From NCBI GenBank assembly GCA_003427395.1, contig BFEA01000220.1:881241-916070 (forward strand): 34,830 nt of DNA, in the 5' to 3' direction. The translations under genes and the position numbers were made by a program. This document shows, piece after piece, positions 22,331 through 31,466 of this stretch. The notes beneath the pieces were generated by a model. That model was not told the origin of the DNA. It did no database searches and saw only the letters and a program-made list of their open reading frames with translations. Position 1 is the stretch's first letter. Each line of letters opens with the position of its first letter. Source of the DNA: Chara braunii (taxonomy: Eukaryota > Streptophyta > Charophyceae > Charales > Characeae).

Positions 22331-22768
22331 GTGTTTTCTTTTCTTGATGACGTCTCGGGATTTTTGCAATTGATTGACATGTGGACTGACAAACACCCTT
22401 CGATCGGGCGTCAGCCTCCCGTATCTCCCGTATCAACACGACCTTTTCCTTACAACGAGGAAGGGACACGTGTATGCGAGTGGGATGTACGAGAAGCCGT
22501 CGCACGAATCGGCGGGCAATATTACTTTCCTCCGGAAAACCGTTGTTCAGGGTTCGTAGAGGCTGGGTTTGTCATTATCGATACACACTTTCCACCCTAC
22601 TCGATATTGTTGTCATTCAACGAGTTGATAGTCATCCCGTGGACGGCTGTAGAACCCCACTGGCCGCGCACTCTATGCACCGAATACCAACGCTTTGAGT
22701 GCTACGAAACCAGGGGTTTCCACTACCGTGTGCGGAGCGAAGACGAACATAGAGAAAGAGCCACGTGA
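22331..22768 (+). CDS. LTR-internal ORF domain, copy B (intact frame)
   Basis: The 145-codon open frame could also start at the ATG at 22379 (MWTDKHPSIGRQPPV), which aligns with the start of copy A. Domain landmarks are RVCEWDVREAVARIGG, YYFPPENRC, FVIIDTHFPPYS, NELIVIPWTAVEPHWP and TLC. It lies in the presumed transcribed leader upstream of gag. The chain of CEWD, FPPY, PW-x-A and P-x-WP is shared with copy C in a diverged LTR. No signal peptide or membrane segment is evident. I do not recognise the family. Confidence 0.5.
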   Translation: MFSFLDDVSGFLQLIDMWTDKHPSIGRQPPVSPVSTRPFPYNEEGTRVCEWDVREAVARIGGQYYFPPENRCSGFVEAGFVIIDTHFPPYSILLSFNELIVIPWTAVEPHWPRTLCTEYQRFECYETRGFHYRVRSEDEHRERAT

Positions 22769-23140
22769 TTAAGACCATCCACGTCAGATTCCGAACTGGT
22801 CAGTGAACGACGATGGGACTTAATACGGAAACGAGACACGCGAAGCTTGCCGAAGCCTTTCTGTTCTAAACGACGGGCCGTAGCCAGGTGGGAAGTTCGA
22901 CAATATTTTGTGGATTGAATTTGTATTTCTCTCTCTTCTCGCGCCAAACTTCCGCGTGCATTTTGCGTCGCTCGAAAAACGATCGACTTACTTCATCGGA
23001 CCAAGACGGGGGATCTCAGTTCCGTCTGTGTCCCCACACTCAATTTCCAAAAATCCTTGGCACACCCCATCTTGTTGTTTCTCTAGGCCTCTTTCCGCAC
23101 ATCTAGCACTCCGAACGAAAGACAGCACATGGCGTGAGGT

Positions 23141-23152
23141 TGGTATCGGAGC
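23141..23152 (+). promoter_or_regulatory. Primer-binding site resembling plant initiator-Met tRNA 3' end
   Basis: TGGTATCGGAGC differs by one base from TGGTATCAGAGC, the usual primer site of plant LTR retrotransposons. It begins one base after the inferred LTR end and 46 bases before the gag ATG. It fixes the orientation of the element as plus strand. Confidence 0.8.
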
Positions 23153-23186
23153 CGACACGTGTCGGTTCTGATGATAGTGAGTCGAA

Positions 23187-24349
23187 ATGGCGAGAGGTAG
23201 GAGAAACCCTCAACTAGCTCGTCGAGATCGCCCAGTGACCAGGTCTCGATCTGGTGCGATTGCACCCGCAATGCCAATGGCAGGCAGTACTAGAGTGATC
23301 GTTAACATTCCTGCCCCTTTCCCCTTCTTCCCTAACCATACCCATCCCGAGGCTTGGTTGGAAGCCATCGAAGCTCAAGGCTACAGCGCGGGTGATCTTC
23401 CCCGCGTGCTTACCTTGCTACTCCGCAATACATTGCATGACTGGTTTAGAAAGCATACGTGGGTAGATTGGAATACTTTCAAACAAACCTTCTTGGCTCG
23501 ATTCGATATGGTCAGTGAAGACGCCGCCTGGTACGTGCTCAAAACTCGGCCACAAGGACCAGGGGAATTGCTGCCCGATTTCGTGGATCGATTTCAAACC
23601 ACGTTGGATAAATCTGAGCAAGACGAGAAATCCGCTCGAGATTTGTTCATCGATCACCTATGAAGTCCGACGTTGAAAGGGAAGTTACAGAAAAAGGTCC
23701 CGCTAAAGACACACCAGCTATCTGTTATCATCGCTAAAGCGTTGGAATTAGACCTGGCTGATATAAAAAAATATATCAGTCAGGGAGAAGAAGATATTAC
23801 GGACACCATACAGGATGTAGCGGCTAAAAGGCGATCATGGTTACGGGTGGTAGAACGGTTTTATCCCCGCCCCGACCATGACCTTCCCGACGGGATCGCT
23901 TCGATATCCCGCCTGTTTTTTCTTCCTCTCCCCCGGTGAATCAACCGATAGCGGCAATTAAGAGCAGAATCTCCCACGAACTCCCCTCGCCGGGCGTAAC
24001 CAACTTACATCTTGCCCAAATGATCCATACGGCCACTACCAAGCAGTCCAAATGGATGAGCAACTTTATCCAAATGCAGGCCGCTCACATGGAGTGGATG
24101 GAACAGATAATGAGCACGCTAATTAAGCCTAACCCGTCCCCTGCTCGGCCTGCCGCCACGTCATTTCCACTCTTGCCTGCCCCGCCTGCACTAGAATACG
24201 CACCTCAGTTCCCTCACCCAGCTAATCCAGCAGGAAAGATTGAGTGTTTTAACTGCAAACAGCCCAGACATTTCGCCCGAGACTGTCCGCAGCCAAAACG
24301 TAATCAGCCCCCACCTGCTGTGGCCCCTGTGGCCCTGAATCAAGGATGA
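23187..24349 (+). pseudogene. Ty3/gypsy gag with CCHC zinc knuckle, broken
   Basis: It starts at ATG 23187 (MARGRRNPQLARRDRPV). The capsid-type domain runs through PEAWLEAIEAQGYS, TLHDWFRKHTWVDWNTFKQT, FLARFDM and LLPDFVDRFQTTL, matching retrotransposon gag. A TGA at 23661-23663 interrupts the frame and the same frame resumes (TLKGKLQKKVPLKTHQL), compatible with CGA to TGA decay at a CpG. The sense then shifts frame near 23936. The zinc knuckle CFNCKQPRHFARDC (24245-24286) has CX2CX4HX4C spacing. The product would package element RNA. The gag end overlaps the protease ORF by four bases. Confidence 0.85.
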
Positions 24350-25260
24350 CTCGGAGTGGCTGCATTGATGGATACGGCCCAAGGAGGGGAGCTCGTGGCA
24401 TATGCCCTGAACAGCCTTCCCCCTCGATGGCAACGGCGTCGACATCGGGAGCTTCTTTCTCTGATGCCACTGACGTGGTCGATCCACTTGAGTATCTTCA
24501 TCTCGCATGCATGATCGGAGCGATCCGATCGGCCCCTGATGATCTCGAATGGGTCGATCGCGAATCCAATCCTAGTCCGCAGTTACAGACGCGAGAAATT
24601 GATGTATTGAGAGCGCTCAAGCAACTGGATATTCGCGTTCCTATCCCAGTAGGGCATTTGCTCACCATATCCGAAGCTGCGAATGATAAACTCTTGCAAC
24701 ATTTCCAGAAAAATCAAAAGCGCTTCACATATCAGCGCATACAGCGAATGTTAAAAAAAAAGGAAGGATGCGAGGAAGTTGCACCGCCCGAACCCGAAGC
24801 CGGCGAACCCGAAGCCGCACGTATAGCAGCGATCTCTTTAGCAGAGAAGGATCACTTCGTACAAGCTCGGTCGGTACTGTGGAAGAGCGAGAAATGTTAT
24901 TGTGAAGTTTGGGGCAAGCCGTTTAACGCCCTTATCAACACAGGGTCTTCTGCAGTGGCCATATCGATAGACACTGTCAGAAAGACGGGACGACTCAAAT
25001 CCATTCTTTCTGAATCTGGCAAAGACAATTATGTCTCTGCCGACGAGGAAGCAATGAACATCGTGGGCATTATTGAGAATGTGGCTGTAAAGGTTGGACG
25101 AGTACACGTCCTTGTTAACGCACTAGTAATAGATGTGCGTTCCTATTCTGTGTTGTTAGAACTACCTTGGGCGATGACAGTAGGGGCCCGTATGCATTTC
25201 GATTCAAAACAACTGGTGCTCACGCAAACTGGGGGAAAGCCTCAAACTGTTCCCTTGTGA
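24346..25260 (+). CDS. Ty3/gypsy protease region; catalytic Asp replaced by Asn
   Basis: The 304-codon open frame begins at the gag stop (ATGA overlap, 24346-24349). Its first ~150 residues are a linker. Residues 180-290 look like a retropepsin: NALINTGSSAVAISID, NIVGIIENVAVKVG, then VNALVIDVRSYSVLLELPW, the usual order of active-site loop, flap and ILG-like strand. The active site reads NTGSS at residue 198 (codon AAC at 24937) where DTG or DSG is expected, so this copy should be inactive. Protease would cut the polyprotein. 25261-25700 is a decayed linker to RT with no clear single frame. Confidence 0.7.
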   Translation: MTRSGCIDGYGPRRGARGICPEQPSPSMATASTSGASFSDATDVVDPLEYLHLACMIGAIRSAPDDLEWVDRESNPSPQLQTREIDVLRALKQLDIRVPIPVGHLLTISEAANDKLLQHFQKNQKRFTYQRIQRMLKKKEGCEEVAPPEPEAGEPEAARIAAISLAEKDHFVQARSVLWKSEKCYCEVWGKPFNALINTGSSAVAISIDTVRKTGRLKSILSESGKDNYVSADEEAMNIVGIIENVAVKVGRVHVLVNALVIDVRSYSVLLELPWAMTVGARMHFDSKQLVLTQTGGKPQTVPL

Positions 25261-25699
25261 ATTTCCACCCGAACGATAAAATGAACTCCTAACTCAGCCC
25301 AAATAGGGATGATTCGATGCATTGATCCCGAGGAGTATTCTTCCTCGGACATCGGTAGCAGAATCGAAAAACAGGAACACGAAGAAGAACTACCTAGTGA
25401 GGATAAATGAAAGCACCTGGTCGAACTTTTCGAACTCGAAATTCCCGAAGAATTTTGAGTGCGCCCCAGCACTGCCCGAAGCTTCCACGTGGATTCAGGA
25501 GACAGCGCGCTTGCGCCTCCGAAAACCCAGGTCAGTCCTTCAGTCCTCCTTGGGGAACCCCTATTACAAGTATCTGACCTGACCGATGATTTGGAACCCC
25601 CTCCTACCTTGTACGAGGGAGCACTTTCCTTACGAACACGTTATCAACAAGCGGAACAGTATCTAGACGTTTCTGTTTTTTCCGCCCAGATCGTTACTA

Positions 25700-27303
25700 A
25701 TGACGGGGGCGACCATCGCTTTGATTAAACAGGAAGCAGAAGCGCCGGTAGATGACGTGCCTGATCTAATGCAGGAGATGACGGACTTAACAGGACTGAC
25801 TGTGGAACAGACTTCAGCCGGCTCAGAAACTGACGCCGAAACTAAAGAAACCGAAATGATTAGCCCCGCCGAATCACAGATGATTGCGACTGTCTTCTCT
25901 GTTCGCACCAGTAGTTCCGTCTTTTCGAGTGTCTACGATCAACAGGAGCGGCCAGTTGATTGGATCGATATACCCCTTCAGATTTCTGGGGAATCGACAA
26001 TCGCCCTGCCGAACCACGTCCCCATGGAATTCCAGAAATCATTAATCTGTGTTTTGAATGGCTACGCGGAGGTATTAAGTGTATATGATAATGATATTGG
26101 CCTGACTAACGTGATCGAGCATGCCATTCTCACGGAAGATCATCCGCCCATTAGTTGCGCTCCTTACCGATACTCGCCAACTCAAAGAGCGGCCGCTTTT
26201 CAGCGGATCAAAGAATTCGAAGCTAATGGATGGATCGAACCCGCAATAGGTCCATGGTCTTTTCCCGTAGTAATTGTGCCCAAAAAGGCCGGAGGGATTC
26301 ACATTTGCATTGATTAACCGAAGTTGAATGATATCACGGTCAAAGATGTGTACCCCCTCCCCCGGATTGATGAGTTGTTGGATGCGATTGACAGTGCTCG
26401 ATTTTCCAGTAAGTTTGATGTTCGTCATGGGTTCCATCACCTTCTTGTCCGAGAAGGAGATCGTCCGAAAATGGCGTTTGTGCTTTTCGAAGGTACGTGG
26501 CAGTGGATTCGATGTCCGATGGGTATCTGCAACGCCCCCGCGACCTTTCAGCGAGCCATGAATATGGCTTTTCAGAATTTCGTGCGGAAGACACGTTTGG
26601 CACAGAGCATCATCAACTACTGCGTGATTGTGTACGTGGATGACATTCTGGTGTACTCGAGTTCCTACGAGGGACACGTATCGCACATCGAATGGGCGCT
26701 GCATGTGTTACGAGATGCGGGCTTCAAGGTGGCGTTTGAGAAGTGCCAGTTTTTCCTTACCACCATTTCTTTCCTGGGACACGTGGTAACAGACAAGGGA
26801 CTCCAACCGGAGCCGCAGAAGGTGGCAGCTGTCAGGGATGCGCCGGTGCCTACGACTATCACGCAAGTTCGCGCCTTTTTGGGCCTGGCCTCGTACTACC
26901 GAAGATTTATCAAGGGCTTCGCGACGATTGCGGGGCCCCTCATAAATCTGCTGCGCAAAGATCAGCCGTTGATCTGGACGCTGGAGTGTGATCAAGCGTT
27001 TTCGAAACTCAAGGCCGCTCTCATTTCGGGTCCGGTCCTTATAAGGTTGGATCCCGAAAAACCTTTTGTTCTCATTACTGACTGGCAGCCAGAGGCAATT
27101 TCAGCGATCCTTGTCCAGGTGGGACCAAGTGGACTCGAGAGCGTGGTGGAGTATGCGTCCAAATCGGTGCTTGCCTGCAAGCGCAACTACGCCGCTCCAA
27201 CGGGAGAATGCTACGCGGCTCTTTGGGGAATCAGTCACTTTCGCGCTTACCTGTACGGACGGAAGTTCACCTTGGTAACCGATCATGAGCCCCTGTTGGC
27301 TCC
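25700..27303 (+). pseudogene. Ty3/gypsy reverse transcriptase and partial RNase H
   Basis: The first ORF (25700-26317) ends in RT block 1 (HPPISCAPYRYSP, NGWIEPAIGPWSFPVVIVPKK). A TAA at 26315 interrupts where DYRKLN is usual. The frame then resumes with DITVKDVYPLPRIDELLDAI, SKFDVRHGFHH (first Asp), CPMGICNAPATFQRAMN, and YVDDILVYS at 26633-26659 (catalytic box). FLGHVVTDKGLQP and RAFLGLASYYRRFIKGFA follow. RNase H starts at VLITDWQPEAISAIL, with GECYAALWG and LVTDHEPLLA. At about 27303 the similarity to element 1 ends in mid-domain and the remaining codons to 27349 are foreign. The rest of RNase H, integrase and the 3' LTR are missing. Confidence 0.9.
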
Positions 27304-27660
27304 AAATCCGACGATCGCAGCAAGCACCAAGAGACTCGAGTCGCGCTGAGAGCAGTGGATGAGGGGCAAGCCCGGGCCAGGAATGGGCAGGAGGTTAGAG
27401 CCACTTGGCCGCTCGAGCTCACCCGCCTGACGACGAAGAAGCTGGCGCCCCGCAGTCGGGTTGGTTCCGGGGTCCGACCGGACAAACCGTGAAGCTCACT
27501 TCTGCACCCGGGCTGTTCGAGTAGATCTGGCCTTCGGCCGTTGGGTACTGCACTTTTCGACAGAGGGGCAGGGCAGGCCGATAACGGTGGTCAATCCGTA
27601 ATCTATCTCAGTTGCTATCGGAGGTAAAGACCAGAAAAGGCCACAATCATGTTTTAAGGT
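27304..27660. other. Junction zone after the truncated pol
   Basis: The sequence abruptly loses pol similarity after the codons for EPLLA and becomes GC-rich with no recognisable coding region. It marks a deletion, recombination or insertion boundary between the Ty3/gypsy element and the unrelated block to its right. I see no terminal repeat at the joint. Confidence 0.6.
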
Positions 27661-28740
27661 AAGGGCCTGTCACGGTGAAACGACGTCCCCTGTCTATGAG
27701 ATAAGAGCTACTACCCACGAGCGCAAGGTCTGAGGTCGTGCTTTGAGGCAAGGCAGGCTGCAGTGAGACGCCGTCCGTTTTCTGTCTATCCGCAGGTGAC
27801 AAGTCTGAGGTCGTGCTCAGAGGAAAAGCTATTTGCTGCGTGTATCTTTTCGTGAAACGTTGTCAGTTTTCTGTCTATCCGTGGGGGAAAAGTTCGAGAT
27901 CGGGCCTTGAGTTAAAACAATTTGGCTAATTGCTGCGTTCATCCTCTCGTGAAACGTTGTCTGGTTTCTGTCTACCCCCGGGTGACAAGTCCAAGGTCGT
28001 GTTTCCTATCTATCCGTGGGTAAAGAGTCTGAGGTCGGGCTTTGAGTTAAAACAATTTGGCTATTTGCTTCGTTGTCAGTTTTCTGCATATCCGTGGGTG
28101 AAAAATCTGAGATCAGGCTTTGAGTTAGAACAATTTGTCGCTGGCATCTTCGTCTTCGTATCGTGAAAGGTTATCTATTTTCTGTTTAAGAGGTACGAGC
28201 TACTTGTAATGCGTGTCTTTGTCCGTTTCCTGTCCATTCGCGAGTAAAAAGTCAGAGGTCTTGCTTGAGAGGTAAGGCTATTCGCCGCGTGCATCTTCTC
28301 GTGAAACGTTGTCAGTTCCATGTCTATCAGTGGGTGAAAAGTTTGAGATCGGGCTCTAAGTTAAAGCAAGTAGATGTCAGCATCTTCGTGAAAATTTACC
28401 CGTTTTCTATCTATGAGGCGCGAGATGCCATCGGCGGGTGAGAAGGCAGAGATTGGGTTTGTAGGGAAAGCTAATTATTCGGCTCGTGAAAAATCGTCGG
28501 CTTTTCTATCTGTGGGCTTCGCGCTACTTTCTGTGAAATATGCTGGGAAAGCTTAGGATCTCGTTTTCGGGAGCAAGCTCGCCGCAGTGAACGGTTTCGC
28601 ACCCTGCTCAAGGAACCGTGGTCCGTCGCGGGTCTTCATCCATCGGTAAGGCCGGAAAGGCCTGGGGTCTCGTTTTGGGGCAGATCACATTGCAGTAAGT
28701 GCCCTCGTGTCTCGCTCGTGAGAGCGTTGTCCCGTTCTAT
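27661..28740. repeat. Degenerate ~110-bp tandem repeats upstream of the ORF chain
   Basis: Nine or ten diverged units carry the successive motifs CGTGAAACGTTGTC, TTTTCTGTCTATCCGTGGGT, AAAGTCTGAGGTCGGGCTTT, GAGTTAAAACAATTTGGCTA and TTGCTGCGTGCATCTTCTC. The best units lie between 27780 and 28140. The right part is more decayed. There are no long open frames. Its position just upstream and on the same side as the ORF chain would suit a control or leader region, but that is inference. Confidence 0.7.
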
Positions 28741-28933
28741 CGTCTGTCTATTAGCCAGAGGGCTACTGTGTACGGGTGAGTGCCTCTGGACAAGGTAGTT
28801 GCGCCGAGAGTCCCCGTTTGGACAGCACACACCCGACTCGGACTCAGGGGTTGACTTAGGAGGGGGAGCAACGAGCGAAAAAGGGAAACAAAAGGGGGCT
28901 GGATGACGGGTGTCGGGCCGCGAGGGGAAAGTC

Positions 28934-29620
28934 TAGGGTAGCTCTGGGGACGCAGGCACGTTGCGGGGAAGTTGCGGGCGAACAGGCTCGGAGAGCTTGA
29001 CAAACGACGGGTCTACCCAGGACTTTCGTCGGAAAAATCGAGGCAGCCGAGGCGGCTCACGGGAAGCGGGGCGGAGAGGTGTGGCCAGGGAAACTCTAAA
29101 GTTGCCAAAACTCGGGCTCGGCAGACAGCGTCTTAGAAAGAAAGGGCGGAAGGGAGGAACCCCTCCTTCGGCCCGACAAAGTGGCGCCGTTGTCGGGGAT
29201 GAGCATTTCTCCCGCGGCCGCGGCTGGCTTAGCAACTATAGGGTGAGAGAGGACCGGCGTGACAGGCAGCGGTCAAGTAAGTTTGCCGCGTTCTTCTGCA
29301 TTTCGGCATCGAGTTCTTCGGCATGGGTCTTCAAAATAGTCTCAGCAGTTTCTTCTCAAGCGAAGTCGGCGAGGGGTTTATTGGGGAGGGGCTTGTTGTT
29401 GGGGTTTGTCGGGGGCAAGGGGTTTCGGGTGTTGGGGCTTGTCTCCTTGGTTCTTTTTGCAGGTCCGCTCCGGCCCGCTTGCGATCTCGGCTCCCACTTC
29501 CGGTCGTCGAAGGGTAAAAACAAGTCAGTTCCTTTTCGTGTGCTTGTTTTTTGCGCTTGTTTATTTCCAAAAACTCGAAAAACTAAGGGGGTGCACATTT
29601 TGCCTGAGGGGTCAGAATGA
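28934..29620 (+). CDS. Unknown Arg/Gly-rich ORF, first of the overlapping chain
   Basis: The frame opens after a TAG at about 28934 and runs to TGA 29618-29620. It has no in-frame ATG, so it may be the 3' part of a longer or spliced gene, or may start at a non-ATG codon near 28961. The first ~105 codons are basic (RKNRGSRGGSREAGRRG, RQRLRKKGRKGG). The middle (about residues 106-167) is Ser/Leu/Val-rich and coincides with a candidate 186-nt intron. The end is basic again. Its TGA overlaps the ATG of the next frame as ATGA. No family recognised. Confidence 0.35.
29277..29462 (+). other. Candidate spliceosomal intron, 186 nt
   Basis: Donor TCAA|GTAAGT at 29277 and acceptor GGTTCTTTTTGCAG ending at 29462 are both strong matches to consensus. 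The length is a multiple of three, so splicing or retention keeps the frame of the surrounding ORF. Removal would take out the hydrophobic, Ser-rich middle segment. Confidence 0.4.
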
Positions 29621-30768
29621 GGGTGACGAACAACGAAAGGGGAGGGAGAAGAACAGTCCGGGGAAATAGTATAAGGGGGTCTGCTCAAGGGGGGGGGAGG
29701 GAGAGAGAAAGAGAGGAAGCGGGGAGAGGGGTCCGAGAGGGGCCGGTAGCGCTGTCTATTTGGGATCCGAGGGGGTCACCAAGTGTTCTTGATCCACACG
29801 GGTTGTGGAGGGAACCTACCCAGGGGCGAAGTCCCGCAAGAGAAATTGTGTCTAGAGAGGGGTTAGGGGTTTCGATTCTCGATCCACGGGGGCTGACGAC
29901 GGTTGCAACTCCCGCGAGGGAGCGGGACTCTCAATCGAGACCGGTTCGGGGCTTGGGGGAAAGGAGAGTGGTGCTACGGGTACCGAAGCGAAGGGGAGAG
30001 AGGGAGATACCTGACCTTCATAACGAGGACATTCAAGGAGAGGGGGATACTTGGGGGACCTTGGGCGAGGGATCGGAGGCCGGCTCCTGGGTGGAACGGT
30101 GTCTAGCCGACTTCTCGGACTCGGAACTGGGGGATTATTGGGACTACGATAACAAGTATTGAAGACCCAAGGTACGTATGCTTGTCAACCCTACCTTAGA
30201 GCCTCTTCCTAAAAGCTCCGCTCTCCCCACCCTTTTTTCTTACATTCCCCGATCTTCCAGTGATTCCAAGAGAGAAAAGAGGCAGCGGGAGGCGAAAAAG
30301 GAAGAAGGGAGCGAAGTGTGAAGAGTTCACGATGAGGAGAATGGGGAGGGAGTAGATAGGCTAGCGATTTCCGATACATAGGTGGATCTTGTCCTGGGAC
30401 CCGGGTAATTCCACGCTTGAGGTGGGCCGAGTAGAGGTGTGGTACCAGATAGGCTAATTAGGACTAGAGGTCGGTTCAGTGGGGGACGTAGGGTGCGGGT
30501 GTCTGACTTCGGTCCGACTCTGGGGAGGGGGTTGCCACCCTTCCTCGGGGATAACCTGTGTCCGCGGCTAGTCTCTAGGCCGGGAGTGGGGAGGAGTCTC
30601 TCAGCGGGGGAGGACAGGAAGGTAGCCGAGTGAGACGGCGTTCCTTCTCTAGTCCATTTGATCCTTCTGAGCTCACAGGTTTCTCTTCCTCGCAGGATAG
30701 AGGTGGTCTCTCGAGTGGCCAATAGGAAGTGAGAATTTTGGGAAGTTTCCCTTGATTATACTGTATGA
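29617..30768 (+). pseudogene. Unknown second cistron, ATGA-linked at both ends, seven internal stops
   Basis: The intact part (29617-30162, 181 codons) starts MRVTNNERGGRR, has RERDSQSRPVRG-type basic stretches and two WDPRG/LDPRG-like motifs, and ends very acidic and aromatic (DFSDSELGDYWDYDN). Beyond its TGA the same frame keeps a coding look to 30768, broken only at 30319 (TGA), 30379 (TAG), 30406 (TAA), 30418, 30631 and 30730 (TGA), with no frameshift. It terminates with TGA 30766-30768 overlapping the next ATG as ATGA. So the original gene may have been ~383 codons. Alternatively the true stop is 30160 and the rest is leader or intron: GTACGT at 30172 with CCAG at 30260 or GCAG at 30695 are usable splice sites. 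Confidence 0.4.
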
Positions 30769-31073
30769 GCCTAGAAGCCACCCCCGAATGGATTAGTGTG
30801 TGTACCCGCGAAAGTGTTGATGTGTGGTGCTACTCCTTTAGACTATGGACTGGGGACTTTGATGTAGGTGTTTATGTAGAGGAAGGGCAAGATCAAGGAG
30901 AGGACTTCCTTCGAGGGTGGGAAGAGGCGATAGGCGACTCCCGCTGTTCGCGGGGGGAGTTAAGGAGTTACGGATTCAAGTATTTCTACTCTCTAGGATA
31001 TCGTACCTACCCGAGAGGTGGTCGCCTGCCGCCGGTAATTCCGGACGCTTATCTTGATGGTTCGGATGGATGA
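30765..31073 (+). CDS. Short-family paralogue S1, unknown function
   Basis: This is an intact 102-codon ORF from the ATG inside ATGA at 30765. Key pattern: VDVWCYSFRLWTG (about residues 18-30), then an acidic spacer, GWEEAIGD (about 50-57), KYFYSLGYRTYPRGGR (about 71-86) and P-x-IPDAYLDGSDG at the end. The same landmarks recur in the next ORF, so this is one of a tandem pair. It is rich in Trp, Tyr and acidic residues, with no membrane segment or signal peptide. Its stop overlaps the ATG of S2 (ATGA, 31070-31073). I know no family with this pattern. Confidence 0.6.
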   Translation: MSLEATPEWISVCTRESVDVWCYSFRLWTGDFDVGVYVEEGQDQGEDFLRGWEEAIGDSRCSRGELRSYGFKYFYSLGYRTYPRGGRLPPVIPDAYLDGSDG

Positions 31074-31466
31074 AAAGTACTAATAGGGATAGTGAAGCAT
31101 ATGGTGAGAACGGCGGATCCATGAGCTTGAGGCCTTTGGAGTTTGAGCCCGCGGGGATTAGTGTGGGTGATATAGGCGGAGTCGATGTTTGGTGCTATAC
31201 CTTCTACTGGTGGACCGGGCGTGGAAGAGGGAGTAAATGGAGCGGCGGGGTATTTGGATAGCTGGGAGGAGGCGATCGGTCACGCGCAGCTTGAGAGGCA
31301 GCTGCTAGGGGCTTACGAAATTAACTATTTCTACTCGTTGGGGTGTCGGACGTATCCGCGACGGGGTAGGCCGGTCCCCACTATTCTGGACGCCTTCTTG
31401 GACGGGTCGCACGAGTGGAGAGCGCTAGTTCAAATCATAGAGGAGATAGTCCTAGGGGATGGTTAG
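31070..31466 (+). pseudogene. Short-family paralogue S2, one frameshift
   Basis: It starts at ATG 31070 and reads GVDVWCYTFYWWTG in the first frame, which closes at 31261. The remainder of the domain lies in the frame that ends at 31466: EEGVNGAAGYLDSWEEAIGH, INYFYSLGCRTYPRRGR, TILDAFLDGS, then an extra tail (ALVQIIEEIVLGDG). The switch falls just after WTG, near 31208-31215, where S1 has extra codons, so an indel is the simplest reading. Without it the product would be about 130 residues. Its TAG overlaps the ATG of the next ORF by eight bases. Confidence 0.55.

Larger units (their letters stand above)
19604..23139 (+). mobile_element. 5' LTR of a Ty3/gypsy element, ~3.5 kb
   Basis: It begins TGTGACGAACC, like the LTR at 10551. 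It ends at about 23139 (GGCGTGAGG, a decayed CGTCACA), one base before the primer-binding site. Its 3' portion matches the solo LTR (GATCTCAGTTCCG, AATCCTTGGCACACC at 23009-23065). It contains a TATA box at 20513, CT tracts at about 21352 and 22258-22298, two copies of the LTR ORF domain and a 30-bp inverted repeat. The length is large for an LTR, and part of it may be internal insertion or duplication. Confidence 0.65.

Noticed and set aside
26075-26704. 209-codon reverse-strand frame
   Set aside because: It is the shadow of the reverse transcriptase on the plus strand, which has all the RT motifs.
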